DNA from: Ferrovibrio sp046297595 | GTDB lineage: Bacteria > Pseudomonadota > Alphaproteobacteria > Ferrovibrionales > Ferrovibrionaceae | Assembly (NCBI RefSeq): GCF_046297595.1 | Contig: NZ_JBKBHT010000001.1 | Coordinates: forward strand, 186,001 to 250,000 | Length of the DNA stretch: 64,000 nt | Reading direction: 5' to 3' | Shown here: positions 8,928 through 17,634 of the stretch, piece after piece | Numbering within the stretch: position 1 is the stretch's first letter | Layout of the letters: every line of letters starts with the position of its first letter | Notes under the pieces: generated by a model | What the model saw: the letters and a program-made list of their open reading frames with translations, nothing else | What the model was told of the DNA's origin: nothing | Database searches by the model: none | Made by a program: the position numbers and the translations under genes

Positions 8928-8957
8928 TGAATACACGATCTCCCAGCCCGCCGTCAA
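8928..8957 (-). promoter_or_regulatory. Possible flagellin promoter
   Basis: On the minus strand TTGACG (8952-8957) and TATTCA (8928-8933) are 18 bases apart, about 70 bases upstream of the flagellin start. No convincing sigma-54 (GG-N10-GC) or sigma-28 site was found by eye. The match is weak at the -10, so the true promoter may be of another type. Confidence 0.25.
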
Positions 8958-9030
8958 CAGGGAATCTGTCGTCTTTTTATGTAACCATCTGATAAGTTTA
9001 ACAGATCGTTAATATTGCATGAAAAGCTGG

Positions 9031-10521
9031 CTATGCCATTGCCGCAACAAGGCTTTCCAATACCGAATTCCAGTCTCCGGGTCGTTTCTGCCGGATAATC
9101 CGCAGACTGTGATACCATGGCGTCACCTCGCCTTCCGCCGGCCAGTACCATAGCCGCCCCCGGCCGGATGCCAGCAGAAGCCAAGCCTGTACGCCCAGCG
9201 TGCCGGCCACATGCACTGTTGTGGTGCTGACCGTGATCACACCATCGAGTGCGGCTACCTGGGCGGCGAACCCATCCATGTCGCGCAGGCCGTCAATCGT
9301 GGGGTCGTGATGGATCGCAATGCCGGCCTGCTGTAATTGCGCAATCTCGGCGTCAACATCGCCATATTGCAGGTTGATCCAGAAGATGTCCGGCCTGCGC
9401 AGGATCGGCAACAGCGTATCGAGCGGTATGCTTTTGTGCTCACCGATGGCGATATTCGCGCTGCGCCAGGCGATACCGAGCAACCGCCGGCCACCGGCCA
9501 GCGCGCGATAACGTTCGCGCAGGGACTGCCGCAATTCAGGGGCGGCATGCAGATACTGTCCGGTGCCCGAGAAATCCTCCTGGGCCAGCCGCAAGATACC
9601 GCCCATGCTGCCGAACGGGCATTGCGCGACGGCGTCTACCGCCTCGCCGCGCGCAACCACCGTCATGCCGTATCCAGCCAGCGAGCGGCGATACAGGTCG
9701 ATCAGCCGACGCTCCACTGCCACGACGATGTGAGCGCGGCTACGCCGCTGCGCATCCAGCAGCATAGTACCGTAGAGAAGCTGGTCGCCGACGCCCTGCT
9801 CGCCCCATAGCAGCAAGCCCTTGCCGTCGAGCGGTTCGCCGCGCCAGCGCGGCAACCCCATCGACCAGTCGCGTTCCTTGAATTCCGGATTGCGCCAGCG
9901 CCATTCGTACTCCGTCCAGCCCTCGGCATAAGCGCCATGCGCCAGCCGGAACAGGCCGTGGTTCATATGTCCGGCGGCCCAGTCCGGCGCCATGGCCAGC
10001 AGCAACCTGAAATGCCGTTCGGCTGCCGCGTGATCGCCCAGATCCTCCCACAACAGCATGGCCAGATTGTTGCGGCACTGGATGTGGCCGGGCTGCAGCG
10101 TCAGGACCTTTTCGAAACGCTCGCGCGCTGCCGCTACATTACCTGCTGCGCGCAGCAGGTTACCGAGATTGTAATGACCCTCGATGTAACTCGGATCGAG
10201 ACTGATTGCGTGGCGATAGGCATCCTCGGCCGCTTCGGTACGTCCCAGCGCCAGCAAAGCCGTGCCGAGATTGCCGTGAAACTCCGCCGCCTGCGGCGAC
10301 TGCGCAATGGCACGCCGGATCAGGTCGACGGCGATCTCATGCTCGCCGCGTTGGTCGCAGATCACGCCAAGCAGATGCAGGGCGTCCGGCTGCTCGGAAT
10401 GCTGTGTCAGCACCGCACGGTACGATCGTTCCGCCGTGGCCAGATCGCCGGCCTGGTGCGCCCGCACACCATCGCGCAGCGTCCGGATCACATCCGCATT
10501 CAGTCGATCAGAAGGCTGCAT
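9031..10521 (-). CDS. TPR-glycosyltransferase fusion protein (FlmG-like), paralogue 2
   Basis: A 496-residue protein with about four TPR units (residues 10-180) and a transferase domain from about residue 220. Shared motifs with its paralogues are LLLWGEQGVGDQLLYGTML near 235, GIAWRSANIAIGEHKSI, TVSTTTVHVAGTLGV and LWYWPAEGEVTPWYHS. The ATG at 10521 is chosen: the open frame runs further upstream, but that part is an out-of-frame reading of the next gene. It overlaps the end of that gene by 14 bases, so the two are translationally coupled. It ends about 170 bases upstream of flagellin on the same strand. Confidence 0.82.
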   Translation of the reverse strand: MQPSDRLNADVIRTLRDGVRAHQAGDLATAERSYRAVLTQHSEQPDALHLLGVICDQRGEHEIAVDLIRRAIAQSPQAAEFHGNLGTALLALGRTEAAEDAYRHAISLDPSYIEGHYNLGNLLRAAGNVAAARERFEKVLTLQPGHIQCRNNLAMLLWEDLGDHAAAERHFRLLLAMAPDWAAGHMNHGLFRLAHGAYAEGWTEYEWRWRNPEFKERDWSMGLPRWRGEPLDGKGLLLWGEQGVGDQLLYGTMLLDAQRRSRAHIVVAVERRLIDLYRRSLAGYGMTVVARGEAVDAVAQCPFGSMGGILRLAQEDFSGTGQYLHAAPELRQSLRERYRALAGGRRLLGIAWRSANIAIGEHKSIPLDTLLPILRRPDIFWINLQYGDVDAEIAQLQQAGIAIHHDPTIDGLRDMDGFAAQVAALDGVITVSTTTVHVAGTLGVQAWLLLASGRGRLWYWPAEGEVTPWYHSLRIIRQKRPGDWNSVLESLVAAMA

Positions 10522-12208
10522 CCAGCACCTCGCCCAGACGATCCAGCACCCCCGACCAGTCTCCCGGCCTCGACTGCCGCAACAACCTGATGCTGTCGTA
10601 CCACGGCGTCCGTTCGCCTTCGCGCGGCCAGTACCACATCCGGCCTCGGCCGGCCGGCAACAGAACCCAGCATGGTTTGCCCAGCGCGCCGGCGAAATGA
10701 ACCGTCGAATTACTGATGCTCGCCACACCGTCCAGGGCCGCGATCTGCGCAGCCAGTCCGTCGAGATCATTGGTCGGATCGATTTCGGAATCCTGATGCA
10801 CCTCGATGCCATGGCGTTGTGTGAAAGCGGCGATCTCGTCTTCCACCCGGCCGTACTGCAGCGATACCCAAGCGATGTCGGGTTTCCGCAGCACGGGCAG
10901 CAGCGTTTCCAGATCGAGACTTTTGTAATCGCCAACATGCCAGTTAGTACTGCGCCAGGACAGGCCGATGCGCCGTTTCACCGTCGGCCAGCGCTCGGCG
11001 TAGCGTCGGCGGATGGCCTCCACGCGATTGCCGTCGGCTCTGAGATAACGGCCGGATCCGCATTCCCGCGGCGAGTGCCGCAGCCAGGTGCCAAGACTGC
11101 CGAGCGGGCATTGCACATCCGCCTGGACCTGCTCGCCGCGGGTGACCACCCCAATGCCGTCATCCGCCAGCGATCGCGCGAACAGCGACACCAGTCGCGC
11201 TTCCACAGCTAGCGTGACACGGCCGGCGGCGCGGCGCGCCACATCCGGCAGCATGGTGCCATACAGAACATGATCACCAACCCCCTGCTCTCCCCACAGC
11301 AGCAGATGCCGCCCGGCCAGTGGCGAACCGTCCCAGCGCGGCAGCCCGCCGCCCCAGTTGGGTTCGGTGAAGCCGGGGAAAGACCAGCGATGTTCATATT
11401 CCCGCCAGCCAGCGACATAGTCGCCGAGTGACAGCAGGAAGAGACCATAATCCATGTGGCCTTCATGAAAATCCGGCGCCAGTTCAAACAGGCGGGCGAA
11501 AGCGGCCTTGGCACCATCGACATCGTTGTCGAGGTTGAGCGTATAGGCGAGATTCTTATGCGCCTTGAGGAAGGCTGGTCGCACGGCGACCGCACGCCGG
11601 TAATACGCCGCCGCTTCGGGGAAGCGCTCTTTCTCCAGACAGTCGTTGCCCAACCCGTTCAGGGCGTTTGCATCCTGCGGATTGAGTGAAACTGCCTTGT
11701 TGAACGCATCCCGCGCTGAAGCCCGGTCGCCAGTGCGACGCAGGGCAATACCCAGCAGGGTATGGGCATCGGGATTTTCCGGTGCCAGCGCGACAGCTCG
11801 CTGCAGCAGCGGAATCGCACCAGGCACATCCTGACGGTCAATCCGGCATTGCGCCTTCTCCAGCAGCAGAGCCGCATCTTCAGCCAGCCCCGGCATCACG
11901 GCATCGAGCAGGGCCTCACTCCGCTCAGGCTGCCCTGCTTCACGCCAGATCGCAGACAGTAACCGGATCGCGGCTGCATCTTTCGGATGTCTGGCAATCA
12001 GATCCGATAACAGCTGAATGGCCTTGTCCGCCTGCCCCTGCTGACGGGCGATCAGCGCCAGCCGCTGCAGCGCGCCAGGGTGCCAGGGTTCGAGTTGCAG
12101 AATCAGCATGCAGGCACGACGCGAGTCGTCCAGCCGGCCGGCGCGATAGAACGTCTTGGCCGCTTTCAGGGCATTGGCGATTTTTTCGGCGTATGAGTCC
12201 GGCTGCAT
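10508..12208 (-). CDS. TPR-glycosyltransferase fusion protein (FlmG-like), paralogue 3
   Basis: A 566-residue protein with six or so TPR units (residues 10-260) and the same transferase domain: LLLWGEQGVGDHVLYGTML near 300, GLSWRSTNWHVGDYKSL, and SISNSTVHFAGALGKPCWVL followed by MWYWPREGERTPWYDS. It is closer to paralogue 2 than to paralogue 1 by these motifs. First gene of a two-gene operon with paralogue 2; divergent from the flippase gene. Role in flagellin or surface-glycan glycosylation is inferred from context. Confidence 0.82.
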   Translation of the reverse strand: MQPDSYAEKIANALKAAKTFYRAGRLDDSRRACMLILQLEPWHPGALQRLALIARQQGQADKAIQLLSDLIARHPKDAAAIRLLSAIWREAGQPERSEALLDAVMPGLAEDAALLLEKAQCRIDRQDVPGAIPLLQRAVALAPENPDAHTLLGIALRRTGDRASARDAFNKAVSLNPQDANALNGLGNDCLEKERFPEAAAYYRRAVAVRPAFLKAHKNLAYTLNLDNDVDGAKAAFARLFELAPDFHEGHMDYGLFLLSLGDYVAGWREYEHRWSFPGFTEPNWGGGLPRWDGSPLAGRHLLLWGEQGVGDHVLYGTMLPDVARRAAGRVTLAVEARLVSLFARSLADDGIGVVTRGEQVQADVQCPLGSLGTWLRHSPRECGSGRYLRADGNRVEAIRRRYAERWPTVKRRIGLSWRSTNWHVGDYKSLDLETLLPVLRKPDIAWVSLQYGRVEDEIAAFTQRHGIEVHQDSEIDPTNDLDGLAAQIAALDGVASISNSTVHFAGALGKPCWVLLPAGRGRMWYWPREGERTPWYDSIRLLRQSRPGDWSGVLDRLGEVLDAAF

Positions 12209-12307
12209 GTTATCCTTAGATGATTATGCCATGAGCGTTAACGGAGTCGAAAGGCCCGGCGGGAATAAGCGGTCGTCCCCCGGCGCCACCCGGAAAGCAG
12301 CAGATCC

Positions 12308-13804
12308 GTGTCGCATCTATCCGCTCCCTCGCCCGCATCGGCCGTTCCGGCTTCCGGGCGTCAGACATCGACTGGCGCGCCCGAACATCTGGTCGGCGTC
12401 AGGGATTTTACTGTCGCACTGCGATACGATTTCACCAGCTACCTGTTTTCGCTTGGCCTGCTGCAGTTGGGCAACCTCCTGGTCCTGCCGCTGGTCACCG
12501 CACACCTCACCGGTGCGGATGTAGGCCTGTACAGCCTGGTCGAGGCCGCCCTCCTACAGGGCATGACCCTCAGCCTGCTGGGCCTGAAATTCGCCTACCT
12601 TTATTACTATGCCCAGATGGAGCCTGCGCAGCGACAGCGGCTGCTCGGCACCTGCCTGTCGATGACCGTCATCGCCAGCCTGGCCGTAGGCCTGCTGCTG
12701 ACCATGCCTTTCTCGTCCGCGCCAATCATGGGCCTGTTCGACAGCGCGACCCTGCCCCATGCCTGGCTGCTGATGCCGCTGCTGTTGACCGGAGCGGTCC
12801 AGACCGTGCTGCTGACCGAACTGCGCGCCGCGCGCCGCGTCTGGCTCTCGGGCCTGATCGCGGCTACGCAGATGGCGATCCATCTTCTGCTCGCCTGGCT
12901 GCTGATTGCCGGATACCGGGCCGGCCTGACCGGCCTGCTCTCGGCACAGGCGCTCGCCCAGGCGATCTCCTGTCTCGCATCCTTCATCCTGCTGCGGCGT
13001 CGCATCGCCGCGGCGCTGGATGTCAAACAGGCCGGCAGACTGTTGCGCTACGGCCTGCCGATGATGACCGGCCTCACGCTGCGCTACAGCCTCGATACCT
13101 TATGCCGCTTCCTGCTGGCCGCCCTTGTTTCCATTGAGGCGGCCGGCCTGTTCCTGATCATCAGCGCCATAAGTGCACTGTTCGAAGCGGTCATCGCCAA
13201 TCCGTTCTATACGGCCTGGGGCGGGCTTGTTCATCATGCGCTGCGCCGGCCGGAAGCCGGCAGCATTCTCGGCCGCGTTACCAGCATCGCCCTCGCCGCA
13301 GGTTCGGCCGCTTTCCTGCTGATCCTGGCCTGCCAGCCTCTGCTGTTCACGCTGCTGGCGCATGATCCGATGCCCGAAGCGGCCGGCGCCTTCGCCCTGC
13401 TGCTGCTGTCGCGCCTCGTCATGCTGGTGCGTTCGCCGCTGACCGGCGGCCTGCTGCGCACCGGCCGCACGGGATGGGCGGTCAGCAATACCCTGCTGGC
13501 GCTTGCCATTTTCGGCATCCTGATCTATCCCGCCGCGACCTATGCGGGACTGGCCGGAATGGCCGGCACGCTGCTGCTCGCCAATGTCGTCGCCTCGGCA
13601 GCCCTGACCCTTGCCGCCTGGCGCCATTGTCCGCAGCGACTCGAACCGGCCGCCCTGCTGCTTGGCCTGCTGGCCGCGGCTGCGACGATTTTGACCCTGC
13701 TTCAGGGTGGCATGCCGCCATGGCCCTGGGGCATCCTGTTGCCGGCCGCCCTGTTCCTGCTGTTTCGCCTGGGCCGTCATATTCACGTCAACGATCGGCT
13801 ATAG
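12308..13804 (+). CDS. Oligosaccharide flippase (Wzx/MATE-like membrane protein)
   Basis: A 498-residue polytopic membrane protein with about 12-14 hydrophobic segments, starting after a 35-residue polar N-terminus. Length, the tandem paired helices and segments such as FTSYLFSLGLLQLGNLLVLPLV fit the polysaccharide-transport flippase superfamily, which moves lipid-linked glycans across the inner membrane. The start is GTG, with only a weak ribosome site. It is divergent from the TPR-glycosyltransferase operon and 9 bases upstream of the acyl-CoA synthetase/GNAT gene. Substrate unknown; a role in surface glycan or flagellar glycan supply is inference. Confidence 0.75.
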   Translation: MSHLSAPSPASAVPASGRQTSTGAPEHLVGVRDFTVALRYDFTSYLFSLGLLQLGNLLVLPLVTAHLTGADVGLYSLVEAALLQGMTLSLLGLKFAYLYYYAQMEPAQRQRLLGTCLSMTVIASLAVGLLLTMPFSSAPIMGLFDSATLPHAWLLMPLLLTGAVQTVLLTELRAARRVWLSGLIAATQMAIHLLLAWLLIAGYRAGLTGLLSAQALAQAISCLASFILLRRRIAAALDVKQAGRLLRYGLPMMTGLTLRYSLDTLCRFLLAALVSIEAAGLFLIISAISALFEAVIANPFYTAWGGLVHHALRRPEAGSILGRVTSIALAAGSAAFLLILACQPLLFTLLAHDPMPEAAGAFALLLLSRLVMLVRSPLTGGLLRTGRTGWAVSNTLLALAIFGILIYPAATYAGLAGMAGTLLLANVVASAALTLAAWRHCPQRLEPAALLLGLLAAAATILTLLQGGMPPWPWGILLPAALFLLFRLGRHIHVNDRL

Positions 13805-13813
13805 TGCTGCGTC

Positions 13814-16489
13814 ATGACCATCCGCAATCTCGATAAACTCTTCGCGCCCCGCTCGGTTGCCGTCATCGGTGCCTCGGACCGGCCTTCCCGCGTCGGCACC
13901 GTCGTGCTGGACAACCTGATCAAGGGCGGCTTTGCCGGCGCGATCTGGCCGGTCAATCCGAAATACCGCCATCTGCACGGCCTGCATTGTTATGCCAGCG
14001 TCCGTTCGCTGCCGGCCGTGCCGGATTTGGCCGTCATCGCCGTGCCGCCGCAGGCCGTGCCCGAGCAAATCGAAAAACTGGGCCTGATCGGCTGCCGCGC
14101 CGCCGTCGTGCTCACGGCAGGATTATCCAGCGAGAAGATGCCTGATGGCCGCACCCTGCAGCAGGCCATGCTCGATGCCGCCAAACCGCATCTGTTGCGC
14201 ATCCTCGGGCCGAACTGCGTCGGCCTTCTGATCCCTGGCCTGCGGCTGAATGCCAGTTTCGCCCATACCGACGCGCAACCGGGGCAACTGGCCTTCGTCA
14301 GCCAGTCTGGCGCGCTGTGCACCATCGTGCTGGACTGGGCCAAGCAGCATGGCATCGGCTTCAGTCACTTCCTCTCAGTCGGTGACTCTGCCGACGTCGA
14401 TTTCGGCGACATCATCGATTATCTCGCCAGCGACCCGCAGACCCGTGCCATCCTGCTGTATATCGAGTCAGTGAAGAACGCGCGCAAATTCATGTCGGCC
14501 GCCCGCGCCGCCGCGCGCAACAAGCCCATCGTGGCGGTCAAGTCCGGCCGCAATGCTCGTGCTGCCCAGGCGGCGGCTTCGCATACGGGCGCGCTGGCCG
14601 GCGGTGACGATGTCTATACTGCCGCCCTGCGGCGCGCCGGTATCCTGCGCGTGGACGGCGTCGAAGAGTTGTTCGACACCGTCGAAACGCTGGGCCGCAG
14701 CCGCAAGATGCCGGGCGAGCGGCTCGCCATCGTGACCAATGGCGGCGGACCGGGCGTGATGGCCGTCGACACCCTGATCGAGCATGGCGGCACGCTGGCC
14801 GACCTGAGCCCGGAAACGATGACAGCCCTCGATGCCGCCCTGCCGGTCACCTGGTCGCGTGGCAACCCTGTCGACATCATCGGCGACGCGCCCAGCAGCC
14901 GGTATGCCGATGCGGTGAAGATCGTGCTGGCCGATCCCGGCGTCGATGCCGTGCTGGTGATGCATGCGCCGACCGCCATCGTGCCGTCGCTGGAACCCGC
15001 CAAGGCCGTGATCGAGGCGTCGCGCGGCACGGTCAAGAACGTGATCACCTGCTGGTCGGGCGGCGAAGCCGTGCAGGCCGCACGCAAGGCTTTTGCCGAG
15101 GCTGGCCTTGCCTCCTATGAAACGCCCGATGCAGCGGTGCGCGCCTTCGCGCATATGGTCGATTACCGCCGCAACATGAAGAACCTGATGGAAATACCGG
15201 CCGAACTGCCGGAAGATTTCCAGCCCGACCTCGCGGCCGTGCGCAAGGTGATCGACACCGCCCTGGCGGAAAACCGCACCATGCTGAACGAGATCGAGGG
15301 CAAGCGCATCCTCGCCGCCTATGGCATTCCTGCCGTTCCGACTGAAGCCGCGACATCACCCGACGAGGCGGCGGCAGCGGCCGAGCGGATGGGCCTGCCG
15401 GTGGCGCTGAAGATTCTGTCGCCCGACATCACGCACAAGTCGGATGTGGGCGGCGTAGCCCTGAACCTGAGCAGCACGGCGGAAGTCCGCACCGCTGCCG
15501 AGGCCATGCTGGCCCGCGTGCGCCAGCATCGTCCGCAGGCCCGCATCGACGGTTTCACCGTGCAGCCGATGATTCGCCGCGCCCGCGCACACGAACTGAT
15601 CGTCGGGGCGCTGACCGATCCGATCTTCGGACCGGCCATCATGTTCGGCCAGGGCGGCGTCGGCGTCGAGGTGATCGGCGACCGCGCCATCGCCCTGCCG
15701 CCGCTGAACATGCATCTGGCCGACGACCTGATCGACCGCACCAAGGTCAGCCGCCTGCTGTCGGGCTATCGCGATTTTCCGCCGGTCGACCGTGCCGCGC
15801 TGGCCGCGCTGCTGATCCGCGTCTCGCAGCTAATCTCCGACCATGCCGAGATCGCCGAACTCGACATCAACCCGCTCTATGCCGACGACCAGGGAATGAT
15901 CGCGCTGGACGCGCGTGTCGTGGTGCGGCCCAGCGCGGTGGTGGGCCATGACCGGCTGGCGATCCGTCCCTATCCCAGCGGCCTGGAGCAGATCGTCGAA
16001 CTGCGCAGCGGCGAAAAAGTGCTGCTGCGTCCGATCCGTCCGGAAGACGAACCCGCCCATGTGGATTTCGTCAACAACGTGTCGGCCGAGGATTATCGAC
16101 TGCGTTTCTTCTCGCCCATGCGCAGCCTGCCGCATACTGAAATGGCTCGTTTCACCCAGATCGACTACGAACGCGAAATGGCCTTCATCGCCGTGCGTCT
16201 GGTCGAAAGCGGCCACCACGAAACGCTGGGTGTGGTGCGTGCCATCACCGACCCCGACAACCAGCGCGCCGAGTTCGCCGTGCTGGTGCGCAGCGACATG
16301 AAGGGCCAGGGCCTGGGCGAGCATCTGATGCGCAAGATCATCGATTACTGCCGCCAGCGCGGCACCCGCGAGATCGTGGGCGACATCCTGCGCGAGAACC
16401 AGGCCATGCGCACCCTGGCCACGGAACTGGGCTTCAAGCCCAGCGGGCGGACGGCATCCGACGTCGTCGAGGTCATCCTGCCCCTGTAG
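13814..16489 (+). CDS. Bifunctional ADP-forming acyl-CoA synthetase-like / GNAT acetyltransferase (Pat-type)
   Basis: An 891-residue protein in the family of protein lysine acetyltransferase Pat (YfiQ/PatZ). Order of domains: CoA-binding (residues 1-135, SVAVIGASDRPSRVGTVVLD), succinyl-CoA ligase-like (150-460), ATP-grasp (480-700, MGLPVALKILSPDITHKSDV) and a C-terminal GNAT domain (725-890, with VLVRSDMKGQGLGEHLMRK as acetyl-CoA loop). Pat enzymes acetylate and switch off acetyl-CoA synthetase. The synthetase half usually has lost catalysis, but this cannot be judged here. It follows the flippase gene by 9 bases. Confidence 0.9.
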   Translation: MTIRNLDKLFAPRSVAVIGASDRPSRVGTVVLDNLIKGGFAGAIWPVNPKYRHLHGLHCYASVRSLPAVPDLAVIAVPPQAVPEQIEKLGLIGCRAAVVLTAGLSSEKMPDGRTLQQAMLDAAKPHLLRILGPNCVGLLIPGLRLNASFAHTDAQPGQLAFVSQSGALCTIVLDWAKQHGIGFSHFLSVGDSADVDFGDIIDYLASDPQTRAILLYIESVKNARKFMSAARAAARNKPIVAVKSGRNARAAQAAASHTGALAGGDDVYTAALRRAGILRVDGVEELFDTVETLGRSRKMPGERLAIVTNGGGPGVMAVDTLIEHGGTLADLSPETMTALDAALPVTWSRGNPVDIIGDAPSSRYADAVKIVLADPGVDAVLVMHAPTAIVPSLEPAKAVIEASRGTVKNVITCWSGGEAVQAARKAFAEAGLASYETPDAAVRAFAHMVDYRRNMKNLMEIPAELPEDFQPDLAAVRKVIDTALAENRTMLNEIEGKRILAAYGIPAVPTEAATSPDEAAAAAERMGLPVALKILSPDITHKSDVGGVALNLSSTAEVRTAAEAMLARVRQHRPQARIDGFTVQPMIRRARAHELIVGALTDPIFGPAIMFGQGGVGVEVIGDRAIALPPLNMHLADDLIDRTKVSRLLSGYRDFPPVDRAALAALLIRVSQLISDHAEIAELDINPLYADDQGMIALDARVVVRPSAVVGHDRLAIRPYPSGLEQIVELRSGEKVLLRPIRPEDEPAHVDFVNNVSAEDYRLRFFSPMRSLPHTEMARFTQIDYEREMAFIAVRLVESGHHETLGVVRAITDPDNQRAEFAVLVRSDMKGQGLGEHLMRKIIDYCRQRGTREIVGDILRENQAMRTLATELGFKPSGRTASDVVEVILPL

Positions 16490-16545
16490 CCATAAACCGG
16501 GCAGACCTGACACGGATCAATCTGCCGCAGCGATTTACTGCCTCC

Positions 16546-16618
16546 GGAGGGGGCCGGGCTTGTCCCGGCTGCCCCCCCTCTCTATCTTAAGCGCCGGAGG
16601 GGGGCCTTTTGCCCCCGG
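16546..16618 (+). promoter_or_regulatory. Two tandem GC hairpins in the moaA leader
   Basis: Hairpin 1 (16546-16580) pairs GGGGGCCGGG with CCCGG-CTG-CCCCC. Hairpin 2 (16594-16618) pairs GGGGGC with GCCCCC and encloses the only good ribosome site (GGAGG, 16596-16600) and a TTG at 16609. Hairpin 1 may end transcription of the upstream gene; hairpin 2 could lower moaA translation. This does not look like the known Moco riboswitch consensus, though that was judged by eye. Confidence 0.4.
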
Positions 16619-16620
16619 TC

Positions 16621-17619
16621 ATGTTCATGCTCGACCCATTCGGCCGTACGGTTTCCTATCTGCGCGTTTCGGTCACCGACCGCTGCGACTTCCGCTGTGT
16701 CTACTGCATGGCGGAAGACATGACCTTTCTGCCCAAGGCCGACCTGCTCAGCCTGGAGGAACTCGACCGGCTCTGCTCGGCCTTTGTCGGCATGGGTGTG
16801 CGCAAGCTGCGTCTGACCGGCGGCGAACCTTTGGTGCGTCGTGGCATCATGACCCTGATCGACAGCCTGGGCCGGCACCTGAAGACCGGCGCGCTGGACG
16901 AACTGACGCTCACCACCAACGGCAGCCAGCTCGAGAAATATGCTGCAGATCTGTATCGGGCCGGCGTGCGACGAATCAACGTGTCGCTCGACACGCTCGA
17001 CTCCGCCAAGTTCACCGAACTGACCCGCTGGGGCCGGCTGGACCAGGTTATGGCCGGTCTGCAGGCCGCCAAGGCCGCCGGCCTGGCCGTGAAGATCAAT
17101 GCCGTGGCCCTGCGCGGCGTGAACGATACGGAATTCGACGACCTGATCGCCTGGTGCGGCCGCGAGGGGTTCGACCTCGTGCTGATCGAGGTGATGCCGA
17201 TGGGCGAGATCGGCGAGGCCGCCCGGCTCGACCAGTATCTGCCGCTTTCGATGGCCCGCGCCAGCATCCAGCGCAACTGGACTCTGGACGAGACCGATTA
17301 TCGCACTGGCGGCCCTGCCCGTTATTACACCGTGCGCGAAACCGGCCGGCGGCTCGGTTTCATCACGCCGTTGACCCATAATTTCTGCGAAAGCTGCAAC
17401 CGCGTGCGGCTCACCTGCACCGGTACCCTCTATATGTGCCTGGGCCAGAACGACGCCGCCGACCTGCGCGCACCGCTGCGCGCTTCCGAAAGCAATGCCC
17501 TGCTGGAAGACGCCATCCGCGAGGCGATCTCGCGCAAGCCCAAGGGCCACGACTTCGTCATCGACCGGCGCAAGGCACCCGCCGCCGTGCCGCGCCATAT
17601 GAGCGTGACCGGCGGCTGA
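16621..17619 (+). CDS. moaA: GTP 3',8-cyclase (molybdenum cofactor synthesis)
   Basis: A radical SAM enzyme of about 332 residues that makes the first intermediate of molybdopterin from GTP. The N-terminal cluster motif CDFRCVYCM and the C-terminal cluster FCESCNRVRLTCTGTLYMC are both present, and the conserved LRLTGGEPLVRRG is intact. The extreme C-terminus is MSVTGG, containing the conserved terminal GG that reaches the active site. Starts at ATG 16621 or 16627 fit the family; a TTG at 16609 has better Shine-Dalgarno spacing. No other moa gene is nearby. Confidence 0.95.
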   Translation: MFMLDPFGRTVSYLRVSVTDRCDFRCVYCMAEDMTFLPKADLLSLEELDRLCSAFVGMGVRKLRLTGGEPLVRRGIMTLIDSLGRHLKTGALDELTLTTNGSQLEKYAADLYRAGVRRINVSLDTLDSAKFTELTRWGRLDQVMAGLQAAKAAGLAVKINAVALRGVNDTEFDDLIAWCGREGFDLVLIEVMPMGEIGEAARLDQYLPLSMARASIQRNWTLDETDYRTGGPARYYTVRETGRRLGFITPLTHNFCESCNRVRLTCTGTLYMCLGQNDAADLRAPLRASESNALLEDAIREAISRKPKGHDFVIDRRKAPAAVPRHMSVTGG

Positions 17620-17634
17620 GCCCCGGCATTCACA

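Noticed and set aside
8860..9030. Sigma-54 or sigma-28 promoter for flagellin
   Set aside because: No GG-N10-GC or TAAA-N-GCCGATAA match found by eye on the minus strand.
9031..10938. 635-residue frame that would fuse an extra N-terminus to TPR-glycosyltransferase paralogue 2
   Set aside because: The first 139 codons are an out-of-frame reading of paralogue 3. ATG 10521 starts the TPR homology.
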